Assembly: GCF_963669205.1 (NCBI RefSeq)
Contig: NZ_OY769915.1
Span: 594,001-658,000, forward strand
Origin: an uncultured Roseibium sp.
GTDB taxonomy: Bacteria > Pseudomonadota > Alphaproteobacteria > Rhizobiales > Stappiaceae
Reading direction: 5' to 3'
DNA length: 64,000 bases
Shown here piece by piece: positions 51,099-59,964 of the stretch. How positions within the stretch are numbered: position 1 is the stretch's first letter; the number at the start of each line of letters is the position of its first letter. The notes beneath the pieces were generated by a model. That model saw only the letters and a program-made list of their open reading frames with translations, searched no databases and was not told the DNA's origin. Both the position numbers and the translations under genes were made by a program.

Positions 51099-52361
51099 AT
51101 GGATACGCCTGAGCAGTATCGGCCGTTGACACCGGAGGACCTCGGAACGCGTCTTGCCTTGATCGGGGCGGTGGCAGAAAGGGTCGGGAGCGACCCGGCT
51201 ACCTGGACCGTGAAGGAAGTCGGCGACGGCAATCTGAACCTGGTCTTCATCGTCGAAGGACCGGCCGGCGCCGTGGTCGTCAAGCAGGCTTTGCCTTATG
51301 TCCGGCTCGTCGGCGACAGCTGGCCCTTGCCGCTATATCGCGCCTTTTTCGAAAATCACGCGCTGGTCAGGCAGGCAACGAGAGATCCGGGCTCGGTGCC
51401 GGAGGTTTTCCATTTCGATGAGGCGCAGGCGCTGATCGTCATGGAGTTCCTGGCACCGCACAAGATCCTGCGCCGGAAGCTGATCGACGGTGAAAAGGTG
51501 AAAGGGCTCGGCGACTTCCTCGGCCGGTTTTGTGCGCGCACCGCCTTCCGCGGTTCCGAACTCTCCATGAAAAGCGCCGACAAGAAAAACGATGTCGGCC
51601 TGTTCGCGGGCAATATCGAGATCCCGGCGATCACGGAAGCGCTCGTCTTCACTGATCCATACTATGAAGCGGAGATGAACCACCACACGGACGGCCTGGA
51701 CCCGGTCGTCAGGGACCTGCGTTCGGACGCTCGTCTGAAGGCCAGGGTCCAGCGGCTCATGATGAAATTCGCCTCCAACACCGAAACGATGGTGCATGGC
51801 GATCTGCACAGCGGATCGATCATGTCGACGGAAGACGAAAGCCGCGTGATCGATCCCGAATTTGTCCAGTACGGCCCGATGGGTTTCGATCTCGGCATGC
51901 TGCTCGCGAATTTCCTCATGGCCTATTTTAGTCAGCCCGCCCACCGGCAGGGCGCCGATCTGGAGACCTACCAGGAATGGCTCCTTTCGGTGATCGCGGA
52001 GACGGTCGCCGCTTTCGAGGACGAGTTCGGACACCTTTGGGCGACGGAGCGCACGGGCATGCTTTACCCGCAGGCGCTGTTCGAGGGACAGGGACATGCA
52101 TCGGCTGAGGTCTGCGCGGAATTGCTCGAAGAAATCCGCGTCGACGCGCTCGGCTTCTGCGGCATTGAAATGCATCGCCGCACGCTCTCGCTGGCACACA
52201 ACGCCGATTTCGAGGAAATCGGGGACAAGGCGCTGAAGGCTGCGCTGGAAGCACGAAATCTCCGCATGGGCGCTGAACTGATCCTCAAGGCCGGGACCAT
52301 CGGCACGATGGAAGACCTCTTGTCGCTGGCGCGCAACTACAACGGAAGGGACATCCTATGA
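51099..52361 (+). CDS. mtnK: S-methyl-5-thioribose kinase
   Basis: A 420-residue kinase of the APH fold that phosphorylates C1 of methylthioribose (and, in DHAP-shunt organisms, 5-deoxyribose). It has EVGDGNLNLVFIV at the nucleotide-binding strand, VVKQALPYVRLVG with the catalytic lysine, HGDLHSGSIM as the catalytic loop near 245 and VIDPEFVQYGPMGFDLG as the DFG-like metal site. GGGAGGAAG precedes the ATG. Its stop overlaps the start of mtnA, so the two are coupled. Confidence 0.95.
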   Translation: MDTPEQYRPLTPEDLGTRLALIGAVAERVGSDPATWTVKEVGDGNLNLVFIVEGPAGAVVVKQALPYVRLVGDSWPLPLYRAFFENHALVRQATRDPGSVPEVFHFDEAQALIVMEFLAPHKILRRKLIDGEKVKGLGDFLGRFCARTAFRGSELSMKSADKKNDVGLFAGNIEIPAITEALVFTDPYYEAEMNHHTDGLDPVVRDLRSDARLKARVQRLMMKFASNTETMVHGDLHSGSIMSTEDESRVIDPEFVQYGPMGFDLGMLLANFLMAYFSQPAHRQGADLETYQEWLLSVIAETVAAFEDEFGHLWATERTGMLYPQALFEGQGHASAEVCAELLEEIRVDALGFCGIEMHRRTLSLAHNADFEEIGDKALKAALEARNLRMGAELILKAGTIGTMEDLLSLARNYNGRDIL

Positions 52362-53467
52362 AGGTCGACGGAACCCATTACCGGTCGCTTTGGTGGGACG
52401 AGGGCAAGGACGCGCTGCAGATCATCGATCAGCGCTGGCTGCCGCATGAATTTCGGATCGAGCAGGTCGATACGCTCCAGGATTTCGCCGACGCGATCGT
52501 TGAAATGCGCGTGCGCGGCGCGCCCCTGATCGGGGCAACGGCCGCCTACGGCATGGCGCTCGCCGCCAGACTTGACCCTTCCGACGCAAATCTCGACGCG
52601 GCCTGGGCGTTTCTCGACAAGACGCGTCCGACCGCAATCAACCTGCGCTGGGCTCTCAACCGGTGCCGCGCGCATCTGAAGCCCCTGCCGGAGGCGGAGC
52701 GGGCAGGCGCCGCGCTGAAACTCGCGCATGAGATTTCCGATGAGGATGTCGACATAAACCACCGTATCGGACAGAACGGGCTGGAGATCATCCGCTCGAT
52801 CGCGGCCGAAAAAACGGATGGTGAACCGGTCAACATCCTCACGCACTGCAATGCCGGGTGGATTGCCACGGTGGACTGGGGCACGGCCACCAGTCCGATG
52901 TATCAGGCCTTCAACGAGAACATCCCGATCCACATTTGGGTCGACGAGACCCGTCCGCGCAACCAGGGCGCCCTGACGTCCTGGGAGCTTGGCAGCCACG
53001 GCATTCCGCATACCTACATAACCGACAATGCCGGCGGACACCTGATGCAGCACGGCATGGTCGATCTCGTCATCACCGGCACGGACCGCACGACGCGCCG
53101 GGGCGATGTCTGCAACAAGATCGGTACCTATCTGAAGGCACTCGCCGCCAGGGCGAACAACGTTCCCTTTTACGTCGCGCTGCCGTCTCCGACCATCGAC
53201 TGGAGCGTCGATGACGGCGTTGCCGAAATTCCGATCGAGGAGCGGCTCGAACGCGAGGTGACCCACGTTCAGGGATTGAGTGACGCGGACACGATTGCGC
53301 AGGTCCAGGTCACCCCGCACGGCACGCCCGGCGGCAACCCGGCCTTCGACGTGACACCGAACCATCTGGTCACGGGCCTGATCACCGAGCGCGGTGTCTG
53401 TGAGGCGAGCGCGGAAGGCCTCGCGGGCCTGTTCCCGGATCTGGCGGCGGTTGCCAAGAGCGCATGA
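52358..53467 (+). CDS. mtnA: S-methyl-5-thioribose-1-phosphate isomerase
   Basis: Converts the MtnK product to the ribulose-1-phosphate form. The 369-residue product has the aIF2B-like fold: EMRVRGAPLIGATAAYGMALA at the N-terminus, the catalytic cysteine in THCNAGWIATVDWGTATSP (near residue 165), and the catalytic aspartate in ITGTDRTTRRGDVCNKIGTY (near 246), a slightly unusual version of GADR-AANGDVANK. It overlaps the previous and next genes by 4 bp each. Confidence 0.96.
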   Translation: MKVDGTHYRSLWWDEGKDALQIIDQRWLPHEFRIEQVDTLQDFADAIVEMRVRGAPLIGATAAYGMALAARLDPSDANLDAAWAFLDKTRPTAINLRWALNRCRAHLKPLPEAERAGAALKLAHEISDEDVDINHRIGQNGLEIIRSIAAEKTDGEPVNILTHCNAGWIATVDWGTATSPMYQAFNENIPIHIWVDETRPRNQGALTSWELGSHGIPHTYITDNAGGHLMQHGMVDLVITGTDRTTRRGDVCNKIGTYLKALAARANNVPFYVALPSPTIDWSVDDGVAEIPIEERLEREVTHVQGLSDADTIAQVQVTPHGTPGGNPAFDVTPNHLVTGLITERGVCEASAEGLAGLFPDLAAVAKSA

Positions 53468-54468
53468 GTCCCGCGCCCTCCAGGCCCCGGCCGGCTGAAC
53501 CCAGGAGCGGTGCGCGGATGCGCACGCAGGAGGACGCGATCGTCGAGGTCACTTGGTGCTATTACCAGGATGGGATGAACCAGAACGAGATCGCCGAGCG
53601 GTTGGGGATTTCCCGCGCCACCGTGGTCAATTATCTGGCCGAGGCGCGCAAGAGGGATTACGTGCGGATTTCGCTCGACAGTGATGTCTTCCGGAACCAG
53701 GAGTTTGCCCGCAGGATTGTTGACCGTTTCGGCTTGCGCGATGCCGTTGTCATCCCGTCCTCTCCCGACGGACCCGAACGGTCCCTTGACCGGGTGACCC
53801 GCGTGGTTGCCGACTGGCTGCCCGGCTTGCTGGAACCCGGCGACCGGCTTGGTGTTGCCTGGGGGGAGACCGTCTACCGGGTCGCGGAGGCCGCGCCGAG
53901 GGTTGATCTTGAAAATCTCACCATCGTTCAACTGGTGGGATCGCGTCCTGCTGCACTTGGCTTTGCCGCCGAAACCTGTTCAGCGACGCTGGCAAGGCGA
54001 TACGGCGCGCACTGCGTGAACCTCCACGTTCCGCTTGTCCTGTCGGACAAGACCCTTGTCGAACGCCTGAAGCAGGAGCCGGTCATCGAGGCGCAGCTGC
54101 AGGCCGTTGCCAGCTGCAACAAGACAATCTTTGCCTGTGGAACCTGCGGTGAGGACAGCCATGTGGTGCATACCGGTCTTCTGGAAAAGGCGGATATCGA
54201 CGCCTGCGCGGCAAGGGGTGCCATCGGGGTCATTTGCGGTCGGCTGATCGATCAGGATGGCCAGGGCCTCGACAGGGACATAGAAGACCGCATGATTGCC
54301 GTGACACTGGAGCAGATGCGCAACAAGGAAATGGGGCTGCTGGTGGGCTCCGGCCCCGACCGGGCCGCTCCGATGCTGGCGGCCATTCGCGGCGGATATG
54401 CCACCCATGTCGCGACCTGTTCCGAAACCGCCGCCGACCTTCTCAAACTATCGGAAGACCATGCTTAA
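53464..54468 (+). CDS. SorC/DeoR-type sugar-sensing transcriptional regulator
   Basis: A 334-residue regulator. The helix-turn-helix GMNQNEIAERLGISRATVVNYLAEARKR (about 38-65) is followed by a SorC-type sugar-phosphate-binding domain with GDRLGVAWGETVYRVAE and GTCGEDS. Such proteins sense a phosphorylated intermediate. Here MTR-1-P, MTRu-1-P or the deoxy forms are plausible effectors (inference). It is embedded between mtnA (ATGA overlap) and the aldolase (8-bp overlap), so it is in the operon it probably controls. Confidence 0.92.
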   Translation: MSPAPSRPRPAEPRSGARMRTQEDAIVEVTWCYYQDGMNQNEIAERLGISRATVVNYLAEARKRDYVRISLDSDVFRNQEFARRIVDRFGLRDAVVIPSSPDGPERSLDRVTRVVADWLPGLLEPGDRLGVAWGETVYRVAEAAPRVDLENLTIVQLVGSRPAALGFAAETCSATLARRYGAHCVNLHVPLVLSDKTLVERLKQEPVIEAQLQAVASCNKTIFACGTCGEDSHVVHTGLLEKADIDACAARGAIGVICGRLIDQDGQGLDRDIEDRMIAVTLEQMRNKEMGLLVGSGPDRAAPMLAAIRGGYATHVATCSETAADLLKLSEDHA

Positions 54469-55126
54469 GCCACCTTACAAGGACACCGCCAAACTGCGTC
54501 AGGTGATCATCGATACCTGCCGGGAAATGAACCGGCGCGGGATCAACCAGGGCACGTCCGGCAATATATCGGCCCGGGCCGGCAAGAGAATGATCATAAC
54601 GCCCTCCGGTGTCCCTTACGATCGGATGACACCCGACATGCTGGTCTCCGTTCCCCTGAAGGGAAAGGGCAAGCAGAAAGGCGACTACCCCCCTTCGACC
54701 GAATGGCAGTTTCACCAGGCGCTGCTCCGGGAAAAGCAGGACATGCATGCCGTCGTTCATGCCCACCCGGTGCATTGCACGGCACTCTCGATCAACCGCG
54801 TCGAGATCCCGGCCTGTCACTACATGGTCGCGATATTCGGAGGAAACACCGTGCCGCTCGCGGATTATGCGCTGTTCGGCAGCCAGGATCTGGCCGATCA
54901 CGTCACCGGGGCAATGGCGGAACGGTCCGGTTGCCTGATGGCCAACCACGGTGCTGTCGTCACCGGCGAAACGCTTGAAAAGGCACTGTGGCGGATGGAG
55001 GAACTGGAGGTTCTGGCGCGCGCCTACATCGTCAGCCAGACGGTAGGTCAACCGCATATCCTGTCGAAGGGGGAAATCAACGAGGTCCTCGGCGCCGTCG
55101 CCAATTACGGCATCAAGTCGTCCTGA
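54461..55126 (+). CDS. Class II aldolase/adducin-family protein, probable 5-deoxy/methylthioribulose-1-P aldolase
   Basis: A 221-residue zinc aldolase like fuculose-phosphate aldolase. NQGTSGNISARAG binds phosphate, Glu in PSTEWQFH is the acid/base residue, and HAHPVHC plus MANHGAVV supply the metal-binding histidines. With MtnK and MtnA it completes the DHAP shunt, in which MTRu-1-P or 5-deoxyribulose-1-P is split to DHAP and methylthioacetaldehyde or acetaldehyde. The start at MLKPPYKD has GGAAG upstream. The exact substrate is inferred from the operon. Confidence 0.87.
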   Translation: MLKPPYKDTAKLRQVIIDTCREMNRRGINQGTSGNISARAGKRMIITPSGVPYDRMTPDMLVSVPLKGKGKQKGDYPPSTEWQFHQALLREKQDMHAVVHAHPVHCTALSINRVEIPACHYMVAIFGGNTVPLADYALFGSQDLADHVTGAMAERSGCLMANHGAVVTGETLEKALWRMEELEVLARAYIVSQTVGQPHILSKGEINEVLGAVANYGIKSS

Positions 55127-55150
55127 TCATCCGCATTGGCCGACGCGTGT

Positions 55151-56005
55151 TCACGCTGAACGCCGGAGTGCCAGTGATCCGAGACCCGAGGCGGCAATCA
55201 GAAACAGGCCAGCAAAGGCAATTGTGTCCGGCCAGTCGCCGAATACGGCAACGCCAAGCACGGTTGCGGAGATGAGCTGAGTATAGACCAGCGGTGCGAC
55301 GAGACTGGCATCCGCTGTCCGGTTGGCGATCACCAGAAGATAATTGCCGGCAGCTGAAGTCAGCGCACTCGCGATGATCAGGATCCAGACGCCGGCTTCA
55401 TTGACGGGAAGCGGGGAAGACAGGCCGAAGGGCGTCAGCAGCACCGTGCCGATCAGGAGCTGCGACATGAGCAGCCGGGTGGGCCGCATGGCCCCGGCAA
55501 GCAGCTTGGTCATGAACAGATAACAGCCGTAGAACGTTCCGGCGAGCAGCGCGAACAGCGTGCCCGCCGTCATGCCGAATCCGGGTTTGACCACCAGCAG
55601 AACGCCCAGAAACCCGATCGCCAGAAGGACTGTATGCGCGGCCGACGGCCGTTCCTTCAGGAAAACGACGGCGAGGATATAGGATATGACCGGTCCGATG
55701 AAAAAGGCACCGAACACGTTGGCGATCGGCTCGGTTTCCAGCGCCGTCAGGATGGAGCTGATCCCGCCCGCGATGAACACGGCCCTGAGGATCACCCGCC
55801 AGTCCTTCATCGGGCCAAGTTCGCGCCACTGCATCCGGGCAAGCGGCCACAGAACAAGCGCTGCGATCAAAAAGCGCGTCCAGGCGACAATGAAAGGATC
55901 CACACCGCTCTGCGTGAGCAGCTTGCCGCAGGTATCACCGGTCACCACCAGCGTGACGGCAAGAAAGACGGTGCCGGCGAGGCGGCACAGATCGAGGGCT
56001 GACAT
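55151..56005 (-). CDS. DMT-superfamily (EamA) transporter
   Basis: A 284-residue inner-membrane protein with ten hydrophobic helices in two EamA repeats (about 8-135 and 145-280). The VFLKERPSAAH motif closes repeat 1, and VFGDWPDTIAFAGLFLI stands for the VFGE motif of repeat 2. Such carriers export amino acids or metabolites. It converges on the aldolase gene with a 24-bp gap. A role in the pentose pathway is not supported. Confidence 0.87.
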   Translation of the reverse strand: MSALDLCRLAGTVFLAVTLVVTGDTCGKLLTQSGVDPFIVAWTRFLIAALVLWPLARMQWRELGPMKDWRVILRAVFIAGGISSILTALETEPIANVFGAFFIGPVISYILAVVFLKERPSAAHTVLLAIGFLGVLLVVKPGFGMTAGTLFALLAGTFYGCYLFMTKLLAGAMRPTRLLMSQLLIGTVLLTPFGLSSPLPVNEAGVWILIIASALTSAAGNYLLVIANRTADASLVAPLVYTQLISATVLGVAVFGDWPDTIAFAGLFLIAASGLGSLALRRSA

Positions 56006-56128
56006 GTCGGAAATCCAGAAGCGGACAGAAGTGAATGTCCTGCGATCATTCTTGAGAACTGCAAGGGGCGCAAGCCTTGTAGACCCGACTTCGGTTCGCC
56101 CGTGGCCGCACCTGGCCGGGTGGCGGTC

Positions 56129-57181
56129 TTACTTGCCGACCATAAACTCCACCGGCGCTCCGTTCTTCTCGCCGTCAAACAGAACCAGCACCCTGTAGGC
56201 CGTATCGGTTTCCTCCAGAACCAGCAACGTTTCGGCGCTCGCATTCAGGTCGACCCCGGGCAGCGCCCCGAGAGGCTTTGCAGCATCGCCCGATACGCCG
56301 CTCCAGAACCAGAGTGATGGTGCCGGCGAGGGCGGTTTGCGTTTCTCGCCGCAGGTGAAATCCTCGGTGCCGCGGCGGTCATCGCTCCGGCCCGCGAGGA
56401 TGAGGAGGCCGTTCTTCACCCGTGTCAGGTCGCGAATGCCGGCATTGTCGCCAAGCGCGACCTTGTCGGTCGTGGAAGGAGGCGGCGATTTCTGAAAAAG
56501 GTCTCCGGTCGAAACCCGCAGAATGAGCGCATGACTGGCAAGGCAGGGGCTTCTGAGACCGAACAGCATGTCGCCGTCTATCTCGGAAATTCCCTCGATG
56601 GTGACACCGTTGCGGTCCAGTGTCTGATCGGCAAACGGCGCAAGATCCGGATTGGACTTGATCGTTTCGGTGAGCAGCATGGTGCGCTCGACGTCCGGGG
56701 CGACCTTCTTGTCGTTAAACTTGAAAGTTGGCTTGCCGGACTTCGCCTCGACCGGAAATCGGAACAGCGTGTACCGGGAAGGCTGGAAGTCGCCGCTCCT
56801 GGAAAGCCCATGCGAACCGGTGACATAAAAATGGGAGGGGTCATCTGCGTCGCCGGATGGCACGAACACCACGCCTTCGGCGTCGATTTCATCCATCTTC
56901 CTGCCGTCGACTTTCTTCGGCAACAGCCGGATCACGCCTTTCTTGTCCGGATCGAGCCTGTTTTTCCCGATCCTGAAAAACTGGGCGTAGTTCTTCTCGT
57001 CATTCGCCGCCAGGCACCATCCACCGTCCGGAGCGCAATCGGCCCCGCTGATCGACTCGCGCGCGGCCGCACTCTTCTCGAAATCGGGCTTGACCTTCCA
57101 TTTGGTCTTCAACCGTTCAATTTCCGCCAGGGCGGGCGAAGCCACCATGAGCGCGAGGAAAAATACGAGAAACAATCGCAT
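56129..57181 (-). CDS. Exported DUF3616-type protein of unknown function
   Basis: A 350-residue protein with a clear signal peptide (MRLFLVFFLALMVASPALAE). The rest resembles DUF3616 proteins, thought to form a beta-propeller-like fold. DAEGVVFVPSGDADDPSHFYVTGSHG and TIEGISEIDGDMLFGLRSPC are the recurring blade-like segments. No catalytic residues can be named. The start at 57181 has AGGAG seven bases upstream; an ATG at 57223 gives extra residues before the signal peptide and is rejected. It is a single gene facing the same way as rpsA but beyond the rpsA terminator. Confidence 0.8.
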   Translation of the reverse strand: MRLFLVFFLALMVASPALAEIERLKTKWKVKPDFEKSAAARESISGADCAPDGGWCLAANDEKNYAQFFRIGKNRLDPDKKGVIRLLPKKVDGRKMDEIDAEGVVFVPSGDADDPSHFYVTGSHGLSRSGDFQPSRYTLFRFPVEAKSGKPTFKFNDKKVAPDVERTMLLTETIKSNPDLAPFADQTLDRNGVTIEGISEIDGDMLFGLRSPCLASHALILRVSTGDLFQKSPPPSTTDKVALGDNAGIRDLTRVKNGLLILAGRSDDRRGTEDFTCGEKRKPPSPAPSLWFWSGVSGDAAKPLGALPGVDLNASAETLLVLEETDTAYRVLVLFDGEKNGAPVEFMVGK

Positions 57182-57298
57182 CAGCCGCTCCTGTGCCGAA
57201 CCAGTTTGCGTCCACTCTATCACGTCACATTCAGGGGCCTGTGTCCACGAAAGGAAGCCGGCCGGCAGGCGTGCGTCTTGTCCTCATGTGCCGGGCAA

Positions 57299-57330
57299 CA
57301 AAAAAGCCCGGCATTGCTGCCGGGCTTTTC
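57299..57330 (-). terminator. Intrinsic terminator of rpsA
   Basis: GCCCGGCA / TGCCGGGC (57306-57313 with 57318-57325) with a TTGC loop is followed on the minus strand by six T. It lies 40 bp past the rpsA stop. Confidence 0.92.
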
Positions 57331-57364
57331 ATTTCCGTTCCCGATCTTTCGGGACGCGAAAACC

Positions 57365-59062
57365 TTAGTCGTCGGACTGCTGCTTGAGGGCAGCACCCAG
57401 GATGTCGCCGAGAGACGCACCGCTGTCGGAAGAGCCGTACTGTGCGACAGCTTCCTTTTCTTCGGCGATCTCGAGCGCCTTGATCGACACGGTGACCCGT
57501 CGGGTCTTCTTGTCGAACTGGGTGATGCGCGCGTCGAACTTGTCGCCGACGGAGTACTTTTCCGGACGCTGCTCTTCGCGGTCACGGGAAAGGTCCGCAC
57601 GGCGGATGAACGCTGTCAGGTCGCTGTCTGCGATCTTGACGTCCAGGCCGCCGTCCTTGATCTCGGTGACTTCACAGGTGACGACGGAGTTCTTGCGCAG
57701 TTCGCCGGCTGCGCCCGATTCCATCGGATCGCCGGTAAGCTGCTTGATGCCGAGAGAGATACGCTCTTTCTCGACGTCCACGTCGAGGACGATGGCCTTG
57801 ACCATGTCGCCCTTCTTGTACTCCTCGATGACCTGCTCGCCCGGACGGTTCCAGTCGAGGTCGGACAGGTGCACCATGCCGTCCACGTCGCCGTCGAGGC
57901 CGATGAACAGGCCGAACTCGGTCTTGTTCTTGACTTCGCCTTCGACATTTGCGCCGATCGGGAACTGTTCCGCGAACGCATCCCACGGGTTCTGCAGGGT
58001 CTGTTTCAGGCCGAGAGAAATGCGGCGCTTGACCGGGTCGACTTCCAGGATCATCACTTCGACTTCCTGGGAAGTGGAAACGATCTTGCCCGGATGGACG
58101 TTCTTCTTGGTCCAGGACATTTCCGAAACGTGGATCAGGCCTTCGATGCCCGGCTCCAGCTCGACGAATGCACCGTAGTCGGTGATGTTGGTCACGCGGC
58201 CGTTGAACTTGGCTTCCAGCGGGTACTTGGCTTCGATACCGTCCCACGGATCGGTTTCAAGCTGCTTCATGCCGAGGCTGATGCGATGCGTGTCCTGGTT
58301 GACGCGGATGATCTGCACCTTGACCGTCTGGCCGATGGTGAGCACTTCCGACGGGTGGTTGATGCGGCGCCACGCGATGTCGGTGACGTGCAGCAGGCCA
58401 TCGATGCCGCCGAGGTCGACGAACGCACCGTAGTCGGTGATGTTCTTGACGACGCCTTCCACGGTGTGGCCTTCTTCCAGGCTCTGAACCAGTTCCGAAC
58501 GCTGTTCGGCACGGGTCTCTTCCAGAACGACACGGCGGGACACGACGATGTTGCCGCGGCGCTTGTCCATTTTCAGGATCTGGAACGGCTGAGGCGTGTG
58601 CATCAGCGGGGTCACGTCGCGAACCGGACGGATATCGACCTGCGAACGCGGCAGGAAGGCAACCGCGCCGTCCAGATCGACGGTGAAGCCACCCTTGACC
58701 TGGTTGAAAATCTGGCCGTTGACTTTCTCGTTTGCTTCGAACGCGACTTCCAGGCGAACCCAGCTTTCTTCGCGGCGTGCTTTTTCGCGCGACAGAACGG
58801 CTTCGCCGAGAGCGTTTTCAACACGCTCGAGGTAAACTTCAACTTCGTCGCCGACACCCATTTCGCCATCGCGGCCCTTGGCGCCGAATTCCTTCAGCGG
58901 CACACGGCCTTCGACCTTCAGGCCGACGTCGATGACGGCAAGGTCTTTTTCGATTGCAACGACGGTGCCTTTGACGACGGCACCTTCATAGAGGTCGTTC
59001 TGGACGAAAGACTCTTCGAGAAGAGCTGCAAAATCCTCGGTAGAGGGATTGAAATCAGTCAT
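57365..59062 (-). CDS. rpsA: 30S ribosomal protein S1
   Basis: A 565-residue RNA-binding protein with six S1 (OB-fold) repeats that helps mRNA bind the 30S subunit. Repeated cores include YGAFVDLGGIDGLLHVTDI, YGAFVELEPGIEGLIHVSEM and FGLFIGLDGDVDGMVHLSDL. It starts MTDFNPSTEDFAALLEESF with CAGGAG six bases upstream. It follows cmk in the usual aroA-cmk-rpsA order, with a 266-bp leader that may carry its own promoter and control. Confidence 0.98.
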   Translation of the reverse strand: MTDFNPSTEDFAALLEESFVQNDLYEGAVVKGTVVAIEKDLAVIDVGLKVEGRVPLKEFGAKGRDGEMGVGDEVEVYLERVENALGEAVLSREKARREESWVRLEVAFEANEKVNGQIFNQVKGGFTVDLDGAVAFLPRSQVDIRPVRDVTPLMHTPQPFQILKMDKRRGNIVVSRRVVLEETRAEQRSELVQSLEEGHTVEGVVKNITDYGAFVDLGGIDGLLHVTDIAWRRINHPSEVLTIGQTVKVQIIRVNQDTHRISLGMKQLETDPWDGIEAKYPLEAKFNGRVTNITDYGAFVELEPGIEGLIHVSEMSWTKKNVHPGKIVSTSQEVEVMILEVDPVKRRISLGLKQTLQNPWDAFAEQFPIGANVEGEVKNKTEFGLFIGLDGDVDGMVHLSDLDWNRPGEQVIEEYKKGDMVKAIVLDVDVEKERISLGIKQLTGDPMESGAAGELRKNSVVTCEVTEIKDGGLDVKIADSDLTAFIRRADLSRDREEQRPEKYSVGDKFDARITQFDKKTRRVTVSIKALEIAEEKEAVAQYGSSDSGASLGDILGAALKQQSDD

Positions 59063-59328
59063 TTATACTCCTGAGCGCCTGTTGGCGCACCGCCGGCGGG
59101 TTGGTGTTGCACTCCGGATTGCCTGTCTCCCGGGATCGCGATCTTCGCTGATCCTTCCGCTTCGAAAAGCGGGCCGGCGGAGGCGGCAGACGGAAAATCC
59201 GGTCTCGCCACAGGACACGGTCCGAAACGCGTCCTGCCGAAATTCAATTGTCGTTCATAAGAACCTGCGGCTATCAAAGCCGGATATGTTCCGGATGCAC
59301 GGAAAGGGGCGCACCTGAAAGTGAACCC

Positions 59329-59964
59329 CTAAGCCCCTGGACCATCCTTGGCGCTTGAAATGATATCCACAGCCGCCTGGAACGCGGTTTCTATATCCAT
59401 TTCTGTCGTATCAAGCAAGACCGCATCTTCAGCTTGTTTCATCGGTGCGACGGTTCTCTGGCTGTCGCGCTCGTCCCGGCGCTTGAGATCATCGAGAACG
59501 GATGCGTAGTTTGCGTCCTTTCCCTTGGAAATCATTTCATCGGTGCGGCGCCGGGCGCGCGCTTCCGCGGACGCGGTGACGAACAGCTTGACCGTGGCAT
59601 CTGGGCAAACCACGGTGCCGATGTCGCGCCCGTCCAGAACGGCGCCGGGAGGCGTTTCGGCAAACCGGCGCTGAAGTTCGACAAGCTCCTTCCGCAGACC
59701 GCCCAGGACAGCGATGCGTGAGGCCGCCTCGCCGATTTCATGCGCGGCCAGAACCGTCTTGTCCATCTGGGCAAGGTCGAGGTTCTGCGCGATGTCGATG
59801 GCAACGCCTTCGTCTCCGAGCGGCAGCCCCTTGGCAAGAAGCGCGGCAGCAACTGCCCGGTAGGTCAGGCCTGTATCGAGATGCCTCAGACCGAAGTGAT
59901 CGGCGAGCCTGCGCGACAGGGTTCCCTTTCCGGATGCCGCGGGACCGTCAATCGCGATAATCAT
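59329..59964 (-). CDS. cmk: Cytidylate kinase
   Basis: Phosphorylates CMP and dCMP with ATP. The 211-residue product has the P-loop GPAASGKGT (7-15), the LDTGLTYRAVA CMP-binding segment, DGRDIGTVVCPDA, and the lid region RARRRTDEM. Its ATG overlaps the aroA stop (ATGA), so it is coupled to aroA. Confidence 0.97.
   Translation of the reverse strand: MIIAIDGPAASGKGTLSRRLADHFGLRHLDTGLTYRAVAAALLAKGLPLGDEGVAIDIAQNLDLAQMDKTVLAAHEIGEAASRIAVLGGLRKELVELQRRFAETPPGAVLDGRDIGTVVCPDATVKLFVTASAEARARRRTDEMISKGKDANYASVLDDLKRRDERDSQRTVAPMKQAEDAVLLDTTEMDIETAFQAAVDIISSAKDGPGA

Noticed and set aside
56531..59074. 847-codon plus-strand frame across rpsA and the DUF3616 gene
   Set aside because: It runs antisense through two well-supported genes and contains repeats that are only the shadow of the S1 domains.
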